Below, one piece after another: positions 32,936-40,873 of a DNA stretch of 64,000 nt (its first letter is position 1; every line of letters begins with the position of its first letter). The stretch covers positions 1 through 64,000 of the forward strand of contig DATKGG010000058.1 of NCBI GenBank assembly GCA_035510855.1, read 5' to 3'. The notes under the pieces are model-generated. The model was not told the DNA's origin. It ran no database searches and saw nothing but the letters and a program-made list of their open reading frames with translations. The stretch comes from Palsa-459 sp035510855 (GTDB lineage Bacteria > Actinomycetota > Acidimicrobiia > Acidimicrobiales > RAAP-2). The position numbers and the translations under genes were made by a program.

Positions 32936-33102
32936 GTCAGTCCCGCAGCTCGAGATTCGAGGCTGGCGCCGAGCGCGACGAACGTGTGCTGACACTGTCT
33001 GCACTGGATGGCGTGCGTGCACTCGGGGCAGGTCGCCGACTGCAGCCCGTCGTCGAGCGTGACGTATGTCGTGCAGCTTGGGCAGAGGAGGCGGATCGTC
33101 AC
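32932..33102 (-). CDS. Small zinc-ribbon protein
   Basis: 56 aa from GTG 33102 (62 aa if GTG 33120). Three CxxC knuckles, CPSC, CPEC and CRQC, lie within 40 residues and suggest a rubredoxin-like zinc ribbon; a short tail follows. It could be a regulatory or RNA/DNA-contacting ribbon. Its stop codon overlaps that of the convergent HIT gene in one CTAG. No function recognised. Confidence 0.65.
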   Translation of the reverse strand: MTIRLLCPSCTTYVTLDDGLQSATCPECTHAIQCRQCQHTFVALGASLESRAAGLT

Positions 33103-33165
33103 GCCGTGCCTTAGTACCACCCCTCTTCGGCCCAGGAGCTGGTCCAGAATGCAGGTGCAACCGGG

Positions 33166-35202
33166 TCAGGGGTGGTCCGCGGGGCAGAAATTGTCGCCGG
33201 AGGTGACGGCCTTGGCACGCTGCCAGCCGTCGACCCACCACCCTGAGCGCGGCGGGGCAAGGTGCCACGTCATGACCGCGTCCCCCGCGATCGCCGCGGC
33301 GTACAGCTCGATGCCCGCGGGGCACAGGTGCGTGCCGTCGAGCCGCCGGACGCGGTCCCAGGTCGCCTCGGGCGCTCCGGGGTCCCGCGGCGGTGGCAGC
33401 CAGGGGCTGTACTGGCCGTGGAGCTCGACGCTCCCCGCGACCGGGAAGTACATGACGCGGCCCGGCTCGAGCGACGGCATCTGGGCCACCACCGCGTTCC
33501 AGGCGACAGTGTGTCGAATGGCCGTGGCCAGCGACGCCGCGGTGATGGCTTCGATGGGGTGCGTGAGCGGGTACTGGATGAACACCACGCCCTGCGCGCC
33601 GGCAGACCGCACGACCGACACGATCTGGCGCAGCCTCTGTTCGTAGGCCGCGGGTTGCTCTGCCTGTGCCCCGTCGAAGTCGGTCTGGAACAGCACCACG
33701 TCGGCGTGCGTCGAGGTGACCCCGTCGCGGACGTAGCTGCGCCACGTCGGGTCCATGTAGGTCCCGAATCCCGGGAACCCGTCGTTGGTCGCGACCACCT
33801 CGCCCGTCGCGTCGAGGGCCGCGTCGATGCCGGGTCCAGAGATGTAGAACTGCGAGTCGCCGAGGAGCACGATGCGCAGCGGGTTCGCGCGGCTGATCGG
33901 GTGGTCGATCGCGATCGGCGACTGTCTGCCGAGACCCCCTGCGCCCGGGATGACCGAGGCGGGCGCGTAGCGGAGCAGCGTCGCGCGCACGTAGGAGTGC
34001 ACCACGAGCGACGGCGTGGTGCCGATGATGACGGCGCAGACTGTTGCGAGCACGCCGAGCGGATAGAGCGCCCGCCGCAGTGTGATCGTGAACACCTGGC
34101 GTCGCACCGGGAGCTCGACCAAGAAGTAGCTCGCGAGAACGAACGCAGCGATGATCGCAAGCCGCGCGACGAGCAACGGCACACCCGACAGCCCCGAGAT
34201 CGCGGGCGTGAACAGAACGATCACCGGGTAGTGCCACAGGTAGATGCCGTAGCTCACGAGCCCGATCGCGACCAGGGGTCGCCACGAGAAGCACGTCGCG
34301 AGCACGGAGCCGGGGCGGCGCACGTCAGCGAGGACGATCGCGCACAGGACCGATGCGCCGAGAAAACCTCCCTCGAACATGAAGTTCGACGGGAACTCGC
34401 TTGCGTTGCCCGCGGTGACCATGAGCACGAGCAAGCCCACGAGCGCGACAGGGGCCGCCACGCGCAGCGCTGCTGCGATCCTCGGCGGGGTCTCGGGTCG
34501 TCGAGCGGTGAGCCACGCGAGCAGTGCGCCGACGGCGAGGTCGCCGAGCCTCGTATCGGTGCCGTAGTACACGCGAGTCGGATCGGCCCCGGGAGTGAAG
34601 AGGATCGCCATGAGCGCCGTCGAGGCGATCGCGATCGCGATCGAGACCGAGATCCCGAGGCGGCGGCGCTGCTGGAGTCCCTTGGCGAGCAGGCCGAGGG
34701 TCACGAACGGCCACATCAGGTAGAACTGCTCCTCGATCGCCAGGCTCCAGGTGTGATCCAGCGGGCTCGGGGCCGAGAACTGCGCGAAGTAGCTGTGATG
34801 GATGATGATCTGCTGCCAGTTGGCGACGTAGAGCAGCGTCGCGAGCGCCTGGGACCGCAGCGCCGACAGGTCGATCGCCGCGACGAAGTCCGTCTGGCCG
34901 TAGCGGCCCTCGAGCACCACGAAGACCATGACCGCCCCCACCATCACGAAGAGCGCGGGGAGCAGCCGCCTCGCTCGACGCGCCCAGAACTTAGCGAGCC
35001 GGATGGTGCCGGTCTCCTCGTGCTCCTCCAAGAGCAGCGAGCTGATGAGGAAGCCCGAGAGCACGAAGAACAGGTCGACGCCGAGGTAGCCGCCGCGGGC
35101 CCACGAGAAGCCGAGGTGGTACGCGAGCACCGCGAGCACCGCGAGGGCTCGCAGGCCGTCGAGCGCGGGTAGGTGCCGGCCCCTGACCGAGGAGTCCGTC
35201 AC
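33166..35202 (-). CDS. Membrane acyltransferase (OafA-like) fused to SGNH domain
   Basis: 678 aa. An N-terminal acyltransferase-3 domain of about ten membrane helices (residues 10-370) begins HLPALDGLRALAVLAVLAYH and has LGVDLFFVLSGFLI and HTWSLAIEEQFYLMWP. The C-terminal extracytoplasmic SGNH hydrolase-like domain (about 430-678) has the nucleophile block LLGDSQFYI and the catalytic DGTHLCPAG. Such proteins move acyl groups to surface glycans. GTG 35202 overlaps the upstream gene's stop (GTGA); last gene of a three-gene operon. A much longer upstream reading is rejected. Confidence 0.9.
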   Translation of the reverse strand: MTDSSVRGRHLPALDGLRALAVLAVLAYHLGFSWARGGYLGVDLFFVLSGFLISSLLLEEHEETGTIRLAKFWARRARRLLPALFVMVGAVMVFVVLEGRYGQTDFVAAIDLSALRSQALATLLYVANWQQIIIHHSYFAQFSAPSPLDHTWSLAIEEQFYLMWPFVTLGLLAKGLQQRRRLGISVSIAIAIASTALMAILFTPGADPTRVYYGTDTRLGDLAVGALLAWLTARRPETPPRIAAALRVAAPVALVGLLVLMVTAGNASEFPSNFMFEGGFLGASVLCAIVLADVRRPGSVLATCFSWRPLVAIGLVSYGIYLWHYPVIVLFTPAISGLSGVPLLVARLAIIAAFVLASYFLVELPVRRQVFTITLRRALYPLGVLATVCAVIIGTTPSLVVHSYVRATLLRYAPASVIPGAGGLGRQSPIAIDHPISRANPLRIVLLGDSQFYISGPGIDAALDATGEVVATNDGFPGFGTYMDPTWRSYVRDGVTSTHADVVLFQTDFDGAQAEQPAAYEQRLRQIVSVVRSAGAQGVVFIQYPLTHPIEAITAASLATAIRHTVAWNAVVAQMPSLEPGRVMYFPVAGSVELHGQYSPWLPPPRDPGAPEATWDRVRRLDGTHLCPAGIELYAAAIAGDAVMTWHLAPPRSGWWVDGWQRAKAVTSGDNFCPADHP

Positions 35203-35813
35203 CGTGACAGCGCGGCGGCGAGCTCGTCGACGTCTGCCACCGGGTGGTCCAGCACGACGAGCGCGCCGGGATCCGGCGCAGGGATCGCCGAGGTGCACGG
35301 CATCTCGTGCAGCTCGCCGCACGGCCGCGGGCCGTCGGGCGACTGGTGCCAGACCTCGTCATGGTCCCTCCAGAAGACGTCCAGACCGCCCTCTGCGTCA
35401 GGAATCGGGAGATTGCGCGCGCCGATCACGTGCGCGGTCTCGGTGATGACGGTGTGGGTGCCCTCGATGAACAGCGTCGCGATCACCGTGGCGGCGTCGC
35501 GGCAGCTCGCCACGTCGCCCTCCAAGAAGAGCGCATGACAGGCACCGAGCAGCTGAGCCGCGGTCGCCTCTCGAGCGATGATCGATGCCGCGCGACCTGC
35601 GCCGACGCGCACGGCGACCCCGACGTCGGCGCTCGCGTGCTGCGCCACGGCGGCGGCCACGACGAACGAGTCGAGCTCATGGCCCGCGTCGGTCCGCTGG
35701 TTCCCGAGCAGGACCACGCGGCCACGTCCAACCGCCTCGACGCATGACGCGAGCGCTCCGATCGAGCCCTCGTCGAGCACCGCGGAGGGAAGCAGGACGA
35801 GCGACGGGATCAT
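35199..35813 (-). CDS. Diverged luciferase-like (LLM-fold) hypothetical protein
   Basis: 204 aa, no clear catalytic signature. Weak resemblance to LLM oxidoreductases: a strand GVAVRVGAGRAASIIAREA where LLM proteins have the cofactor strand, then ACHALFLEGD, and TVITETAHVIGARNLPIP like the usual insertion loop. It is only two thirds of normal LLM length, so it may be a non-catalytic or novel relative. Overlaps both neighbours by 4 nt (ATGA and GTGA), so it is translated with the enoyl-CoA hydratase and acyltransferase. Confidence 0.7.
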   Translation of the reverse strand: MIPSLVLLPSAVLDEGSIGALASCVEAVGRGRVVLLGNQRTDAGHELDSFVVAAAVAQHASADVGVAVRVGAGRAASIIAREATAAQLLGACHALFLEGDVASCRDAATVIATLFIEGTHTVITETAHVIGARNLPIPDAEGGLDVFWRDHDEVWHQSPDGPRPCGELHEMPCTSAIPAPDPGALVVLDHPVADVDELAAALSR

Positions 35814-36589
35814 CGACCGGTGAACGTCGCGTCCCGCTTCTCGAGGAATGCCGCGATCGCCTCGGTCACGTCATCGGTCGCGATGCTGTGGACCTGGGCG
35901 TCGCCCTCGGCGTCGACCGCCTCAGCCATCGTCCGAGTGAACGACGCGTCGAGCAGGGCCATTGAGTTCGAGATCGCGACCGTCGGGCCGTGGGCGAGAC
36001 GCTGCACGAGCGCGCCGGCGACTGCATCGAGCGAGTCGACGGAGGCGACGCGCGCGACCATGCCGAGGGCGAGCGCCTCCTCGGCGCTGATCATCTCGCC
36101 GAACAGGGCGAGCTCCTTCGCGCGGGCGAGCCCGACGAGCCTCGGCAGGATCCACGAAAGCCCGAAGTCGACCGACAGTCCCCGGCGAACGAAGATCGCG
36201 GAGAACCTGGCGCGCTCGGAGGCGATGACGAGGTCGCAGCCGAGCGCGAGCGACATGCCCGCACCCGCGGCGACGCCGTCCACGATCGCCACCGTCGGCT
36301 TCGAGCAGCGATGCAATGAGAGCGCCGCGGCGTGGATCCGCTCCATCGCGGCCTTCGTGCCCGCCTGGGGCTCGCCGTCGCCCGCGCGGTCGGCGAGATC
36401 CATGCCACTCGAGAAGGCGCCGCCCGCGCCGCGGAGCACGAGCACGCGGTCCGACTCACTCGAGCTCACCTCGTCGAACAGCGCGCGGAGCGCGTCAAAG
36501 AGGGCGTAGGTCAGCGCGTTCTTGCGCTCGGACCGGTTGAGCGTCGCGGTGACCACACCGCCGGTGCGCTCGATGATCAGGTCGGGCAA
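35810..36589 (-). CDS. Enoyl-CoA hydratase/isomerase (crotonase fold)
   Basis: 259 aa from TTG 36589, which sits 4 nt after AAGGAGG; an ATG 21 nt earlier would place that ribosome site inside the gene. The oxyanion-hole segments GAFSSGMDLAD and DGVAAGAGMSLALGCDLVIAS are intact. The catalytic region reads RRGLSVDFGLSWILPRLVG, with Asp where hydratases have Glu; this is more isomerase-like. Probably beta-oxidation of an unsaturated acyl-CoA. Heads the operon with the LLM-like and acyltransferase genes. Confidence 0.88.
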   Translation of the reverse strand: MPDLIIERTGGVVTATLNRSERKNALTYALFDALRALFDEVSSSESDRVLVLRGAGGAFSSGMDLADRAGDGEPQAGTKAAMERIHAAALSLHRCSKPTVAIVDGVAAGAGMSLALGCDLVIASERARFSAIFVRRGLSVDFGLSWILPRLVGLARAKELALFGEMISAEEALALGMVARVASVDSLDAVAGALVQRLAHGPTVAISNSMALLDASFTRTMAEAVDAEGDAQVHSIATDDVTEAIAAFLEKRDATFTGR

Positions 36590-36629
36590 CGGTCCTCCTT
36601 GAGCGTCCAACCATAACGGCCGGCAGGAA

Positions 36630-36935
36630 CTACGAGGAGAGCTCCGTCTCGGGCAGTCGCTCGACGTTCACGTCGCGGAATGTCAGCACGCGGACCGAGG
36701 GGACGAAGCGCACGGAGCGGTACATGTCCCAGACCCAGGCGTCGGCGAGCGTCACCTCGAGCAGCGGGGGCGACGACGTGGACTGCACCGCGATGTCCAC
36801 GTCGTTCGCGAGGTAGAAGCGACGCTCGGTCTCGACGACCCACCTGAACATCGAGACAACGGCTTTGTACTCCTGGACGAGCGAGAGCTCGAGGGTCGCC
36901 TCGTAGTCGTCGAGCTCCTCTTCGCTCATCGGCAT
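36630..36935 (-). CDS. DUF2469 family protein
   Basis: 101-aa soluble protein with the family hallmarks EYEATLELSL-like start, VETERRFYLAN, LADAWVWDMYR and RFVPSVRVLTFRDVN. DUF2469 genes sit near rplS and rnhB in most actinobacteria; here the gene follows rplS directly. ATG 36935 has GGAG 8 nt upstream; GTG 36947, 5 nt after the rplS stop, is the alternative. Function unknown. Confidence 0.9.
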   Translation of the reverse strand: MPMSEEELDDYEATLELSLVQEYKAVVSMFRWVVETERRFYLANDVDIAVQSTSSPPLLEVTLADAWVWDMYRSVRFVPSVRVLTFRDVNVERLPETELSS

Positions 36936-36952
36936 CTCAGGCTCCACGATCG

Positions 36953-37309
36953 TCAGCCACCGCGTGGCGTCCGGCGCTCCTTGATCTTGGCGGCCTTGCC
37001 GTGGAGGTCGCGTAGGTAATAGAGCTTCGCGCGGCGCACGTCGCCGTAGCTGTCGACCTCGATCTTGGCGATCGTCGGGGAGTGCACGGGGAACGTTCGC
37101 TCCACGCCGACGCCCGCGGAGACCTTGCGGACCGAGAACGTCTCGCGCAGCCCGGTACCCTGGCGACGGATCACGACGCCCTGGAAGACCTGGACGCGCT
37201 CTCTCGTGCCCTCGACGACCCGGACGTGCACCTTCACCGTGTCGCCAGGGCTGAACGAGGGGACGTCGTCGCGCAGCGAGTCGCGGTCGATGAGCTCAGT
37301 GGGGTGCAT
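36953..37309 (-). CDS. rplS: 50S ribosomal protein L19
   Basis: 118-aa L19 of the 30S-50S interface. PSFSPGDTVKVHVRVVEG, VFQGVVIRRQG and the C-terminal RRAKLYYLRDLHGKAAKIKE are the conserved blocks. ATG 37309 follows an AAGGAC ribosome site; an upstream extension is not conserved in the family. Downstream of trmD in the rpsP-rimM-trmD-rplS order. Confidence 0.97.
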   Translation of the reverse strand: MHPTELIDRDSLRDDVPSFSPGDTVKVHVRVVEGTRERVQVFQGVVIRRQGTGLRETFSVRKVSAGVGVERTFPVHSPTIAKIEVDSYGDVRRAKLYYLRDLHGKAAKIKERRTPRGG

Positions 37310-37347
37310 CAGAAGTCCTTTCGGTCCGCAAAGAGCGGCACAAGAGA

Positions 37348-38124
37348 CTAGCCCGGGCACTCGGTCGGCCCCGCTGGGGCCTCGAGACTTGTGACTTCCG
37401 CGTCGAACTCTTCGAGCAGCCGTGCCTCCTCGGGACGGAGACCGCCTCGCGCTTCAAGCAGGTCCGGTCGCGCGACGCGTGTGCGGCGCAGCGCCGCGGC
37501 CCAACGCCACCGTGCGATCCGCGCGTGGTCGCCGGAGCGAAGCACCTCGGGTACCGGCCAATCCCTGAACGTTGCGGGCTTCGTGTACTGCGGATACTCC
37601 AAGAGTCCGTCGGCGAAGCTCTCCTCGGTCGTGCTCGCCTCGTTGCCGAGCACACCATCGGCGAGCCGAGCGACGGCCTCGACGACGACGAGGGCGGCGA
37701 GCTCCCCGCCGGCGAGCACGACGTCGCCGATGCTCAGCTCCCCGTCACAGCAGTGGTCGAGGACGCGTTGGTCGATCCCCTCGTAGCGCCCGCACAAAAG
37801 GGAGAAGCCCTCGCTCACCACGAGCTCGTGGGCCACGCGCTGGTCGAAGCGGCGTCCGCCCGGGGTGAGCGCGAACAGGGGCCGGCGCGCGCCGTCGGCC
37901 TCCGCTGCCTCGACGGCCGAGAAGATCGGCCCGGGCGCGAGCACCATGCCCGCACCGCCGCCGAACGGCGTGTCGTCGACCGAGCGACGCGCGTCCGTCG
38001 TGTGCTCGCGGAGGTCGCGAACCCGCAGGTCGACGACGCCCGCGGACCTCGCCCGACCGAGGACCGAGGCGCTCGCGTAGCCCTCGATGAGGTCCGGGAA
38101 GATGGTGAAGACGTCAATTCGCAC
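37348..38124 (-). CDS. trmD: tRNA (guanine-37-N1)-methyltransferase
   Basis: SPOUT knotted methyltransferase producing m1G37, which prevents frameshifting; 258 aa. Visible motifs: MRIDVFTIFPDLIEGY, TPFGGGAGMVLAPGPI, LLCGRYEGIDQRV and LSIGDVVLAGGELAAL (the SAM trefoil knot), then PQYTKPATFRDWPVPEVL. GTG 38124 shares one base with the rimM TAG (TAGTG). Confidence 0.97.
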   Translation of the reverse strand: MRIDVFTIFPDLIEGYASASVLGRARSAGVVDLRVRDLREHTTDARRSVDDTPFGGGAGMVLAPGPIFSAVEAAEADGARRPLFALTPGGRRFDQRVAHELVVSEGFSLLCGRYEGIDQRVLDHCCDGELSIGDVVLAGGELAALVVVEAVARLADGVLGNEASTTEESFADGLLEYPQYTKPATFRDWPVPEVLRSGDHARIARWRWAAALRRTRVARPDLLEARGGLRPEEARLLEEFDAEVTSLEAPAGPTECPG

Positions 38125-38597
38125 TAGAGCAGCCCCTCGGGCACCTCGACGGTCACGACCCCGTCGGCCAGGGACCCGACGACGAACCGTGACGGGATGA
38201 GCGCGCCCGTGTCGAGCACCAGCAGGTCACTCGCGGGATTGGCCTCGATCGCCTCGATGTTCCCGACGGTCGTGCCGTCGCTCGTGCGCACCTCGGCGCC
38301 GATGAGCTCGTCGACCCACAGCACGTCGTCGCGCTCGAGCGGCGCCGCGCGAAGCTCGATGCCGCGATACGACTCGGCGTCCTCACGTGTCTCGATGCCG
38401 CGGAAGCTCACGACGTGGTTCCCGTTGAGCGGTCGTGCGGCCACGACGGTCATCTCGCCCCGATCGGTCTCGAACGTGCTGTTCGGGGCGAGACGCTCGA
38501 GCTGGTCGGTCACGAGGCGCACGACGACCGCGCCAGCGAGCCCGTGAGCTCGCCCGATCACGCCGACCACCAGCACCGACCGCCGTGCGGCGGTCAT
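38124..38597 (-). CDS. rimM: 16S rRNA processing/maturation factor RimM
   Basis: 157-aa assembly factor for the 30S head. The N-terminal beta barrel (VLVVGVIGRAHGLAGAVVVRL) and the PRC-barrel C-terminal domain (VDELIGAEVRTSDGTTVGNI) are both present, and the end VVTVEVPEGLL is typical. It is 1 nt from khpA upstream and overlaps trmD by one base downstream. Confidence 0.95.
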   Translation of the reverse strand: MTAARRSVLVVGVIGRAHGLAGAVVVRLVTDQLERLAPNSTFETDRGEMTVVAARPLNGNHVVSFRGIETREDAESYRGIELRAAPLERDDVLWVDELIGAEVRTSDGTTVGNIEAIEANPASDLLVLDTGALIPSRFVVGSLADGVVTVEVPEGLL

Positions 38598-38598
38598 C

Positions 38599-38985
38599 TC
38601 AGTCGACGATGTCGACGGAGGTGGTCAGCCCCTCTCGGGCGCCTGCTGCGGCGACGAGCGCACGGATCGCCTGGGCGGTCCTGCCACGACGTCCGATCAC
38701 CCTGCCCATGTCCTGCTGGGCGACGTTGAGGCTCAGCGTCACGCGCTGGCCTCTCGCATCGGTCGTCACGGAGACCGCACTGGGATCCTCGGCGAGCGAG
38801 GTCGCGATGTGCTGGAGCACCGCAGTCGAGATCGCGGCCTCGGCGCCCTGGTCGTGCGCGTCATTGCCCTCGTCGCCGTCGTTGCCCTCGTCGTCGAGGT
38901 TCCCCTCGTCGCCGTCGTCGTAGTCATCGGGCCCGTCGAGCTGATTGATGTCGCCTTCGACGTACTCGGAGTCGGCATCCGTCAC
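38599..38985 (-). CDS. khpA: KH-domain RNA-binding protein KhpA with acidic N-terminal extension
   Basis: 128 aa. The C-terminal 80 residues are the usual KhpA single KH domain: HIATSLAEDPSAVSV, then GRVIGRRGRTAQAIRALV with the GRRG loop, ending TSVDIVD. The N-terminal 45 residues are extra: an acidic, Gly/Asn-rich run built from DEGN-like units, about half Asp and Glu. KhpA normally pairs with KhpB and affects cell-size control. GTG 38985 overlaps the rpsP stop as GTGA. Confidence 0.9.
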   Translation of the reverse strand: MTDADSEYVEGDINQLDGPDDYDDGDEGNLDDEGNDGDEGNDAHDQGAEAAISTAVLQHIATSLAEDPSAVSVTTDARGQRVTLSLNVAQQDMGRVIGRRGRTAQAIRALVAAAGAREGLTTSVDIVD

Positions 38986-39266
38986 GTGGACGCGCCTCCC
39001 TCGAACTCCGCCCACGCACCGGAGGCCTTGAGCAGCTTCTCGACACGCTCGGTTGGCTGTGCGCCGTTTCGCAGCCAGGCAAGGGCGCGGTCGTTGTTGA
39101 CCTTGAGGACCCGCTCCGGCGCGGCCCGAGACGCCCCTCGGGGCTCGTAGGTGCCGAGGACCTCGAGGAACCGTCCGTCCCTCGGGCTCCTGCTGTCCGC
39201 AGCGACCAGGCGGTAGGTCGGCTGCTTCTTCTTGCCCATCCGCACGAGGCGGAGCTTGACTGCCAC
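38982..39266 (-). CDS. rpsP: 30S ribosomal protein S16
   Basis: 94 aa; VKLRLVRMGKKKQPTYRLVAADSRS split across the first strands, FLEVLGTYEPR and ALAWLRNGAQPTERVEKLL are the S16 blocks. It leads the khpA-rimM-trmD-rplS genes, 66 bp after ffh. Confidence 0.97.
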   Translation of the reverse strand: MAVKLRLVRMGKKKQPTYRLVAADSRSPRDGRFLEVLGTYEPRGASRAAPERVLKVNNDRALAWLRNGAQPTERVEKLLKASGAWAEFEGGAST

Positions 39267-39332
39267 GAATCCTCCGATCGGCGCGCAAGCTGCGTGCTCG
39301 GCGCCCCCGCGTCGGCGCGGGACCGCGAAAGT

Positions 39333-40841
39333 CTAGCGGTGCTTGGGAGGGGTGACCCTCCCGCCCTTCTTCTTCTTCGACCCGCCGCGTGGCGGCGATG
39401 CGCGTCCCGATGTGATCGAGCCGAGCCCCGCGGGCGTTGCGCCCTGGGGTCCCGCCAAGCTCGCGAGCTGCGGCGGCACCTCGCCCGCGGGGAGTCGGCG
39501 CGCCGCGGCTCGCGCGAGCTTCGCGGACATGCCGCCCGCCTGCGGCGGCATCGCGCCGCTCGCGACGCCCTTCATCATCTTCTGCATCTCCTTGAACTGC
39601 CGGAGGAGCTGGTTGACCTGACCGACCGTCGTGCCCGACCCGCTCGCGATTCGCTGTCGTCGAGAGCCATCGATGACGGCGGGCTCGGCCCGCTCGCGTG
39701 ACGTCATGGAACGCACGATTGCCTCGACGCGGTCGACCTCCTTGTCGTCGAGCTGGTCGGCGGCCTCGCGGAGCTCCTTGGTCATCCCCGGCATGAGGCG
39801 CATGAGCCCGCCGAGCGACCCCATCTTTCGCACCTGGGTGAGCTGGGCCAAGAAGTCGTCGAGCGTGAAGGACCCGCCGAGCATTCGCTCGGCAGAGTGC
39901 TGGACGACGTCGGCGTCCATCGTGCGCTCGGCCTGCTCGATCAAGGTGAGCACGTCGCCCATGCCGAGGATGCGGCTCGCCATGCGGTCGGGGTAGAAGA
40001 GGTCGAGATCGGCGAGGCGCTCGCCCACCGAGGCGAACACGATGGGCTTGCCGACCACGGTGCGCACCGAGAGGGCGACGCCGCCGCGCGCGTCACCGTC
40101 GAGCTTGGTGACGATCACCCCGTCAAGGGCGAGCGCCTCATCGAAGCGCTTGGCGGTGCCGACGGCGTCCTGGCCCGTCATCGCGTCGATGACGAGGAAC
40201 GTGTAGTGCGGCGAGGTGCGCGACGAGATCGTACGCACCTCGTCCATGAGCGCGTCGTCGATCGACAGCCGTCCGGCCGTGTCGATGATGCAGACGTCGC
40301 GCCCGACCCGCTCGGCCTCGGCGACGCCGCTGACGGCGACGTCGATGGGGTCGGTCGCCTTGGTGAAGACCGGCACGCCCGCCTGGCCGCCAAGGACCCG
40401 GAGCTGCTCGACGGCTGCAGGGCGCTGCAGGTCGGCCGCGACGAGCAGCGGGGAGCGGCCCTGGGACTTGAACCACGTCGCGAGCTTCGCCGCCGCGGTC
40501 GTCTTGCCGGCGCCCTGGAGCCCGGCCAGGAGCACCACGGTCGGCGGCCGCGAGGCGTAGGTGATCGCGAGCGTCTCGCCACCCAGCACCCTGACGAGCT
40601 CGTCGTTGACCGCCTTCACGACCTGCTGGCCGGGCGAAAGGCTCATGGAGAGCGACTCGAGCTGGCAGCGCTCCCGCACGCCGTCGAGGAACGATCGGAC
40701 GACGGACAGCTCCACGTCGGCGTCGATCAGCGCCGCGCGGATCTCGCCGAGCGCCTCGTCGAGGTCCACCGCGGAGATCCTGCCGCGGCTCCTGAGCGAG
40801 GAGGTGATCCGGTCCAGCCGCTGGGCGAGCGCGTCGAACAT
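39333..40841 (-). CDS. ffh: Signal recognition particle protein Ffh
   Basis: 502-aa SRP GTPase that targets nascent membrane proteins with 4.5S RNA. N domain (1-90), G domain with GLQGAGKTTAAAKLA (P-loop), ADLQRPAAVEQL, DTAGRL and TKLDGDARGG, then the Met-rich M domain (about 310-440; FKEMQKMMKG). A basic Gly/Lys-rich tail ends SKKKKGGRVTPPKHR. Its receptor ftsY lies immediately upstream. No 4.5S RNA gene was recognised in the window. Confidence 0.97.
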   Translation of the reverse strand: MFDALAQRLDRITSSLRSRGRISAVDLDEALGEIRAALIDADVELSVVRSFLDGVRERCQLESLSMSLSPGQQVVKAVNDELVRVLGGETLAITYASRPPTVVLLAGLQGAGKTTAAAKLATWFKSQGRSPLLVAADLQRPAAVEQLRVLGGQAGVPVFTKATDPIDVAVSGVAEAERVGRDVCIIDTAGRLSIDDALMDEVRTISSRTSPHYTFLVIDAMTGQDAVGTAKRFDEALALDGVIVTKLDGDARGGVALSVRTVVGKPIVFASVGERLADLDLFYPDRMASRILGMGDVLTLIEQAERTMDADVVQHSAERMLGGSFTLDDFLAQLTQVRKMGSLGGLMRLMPGMTKELREAADQLDDKEVDRVEAIVRSMTSRERAEPAVIDGSRRQRIASGSGTTVGQVNQLLRQFKEMQKMMKGVASGAMPPQAGGMSAKLARAAARRLPAGEVPPQLASLAGPQGATPAGLGSITSGRASPPRGGSKKKKGGRVTPPKHR

Positions 40842-40873
40842 CGCGCTCGGAGGCTACGCGAACGCCGCGGGAG

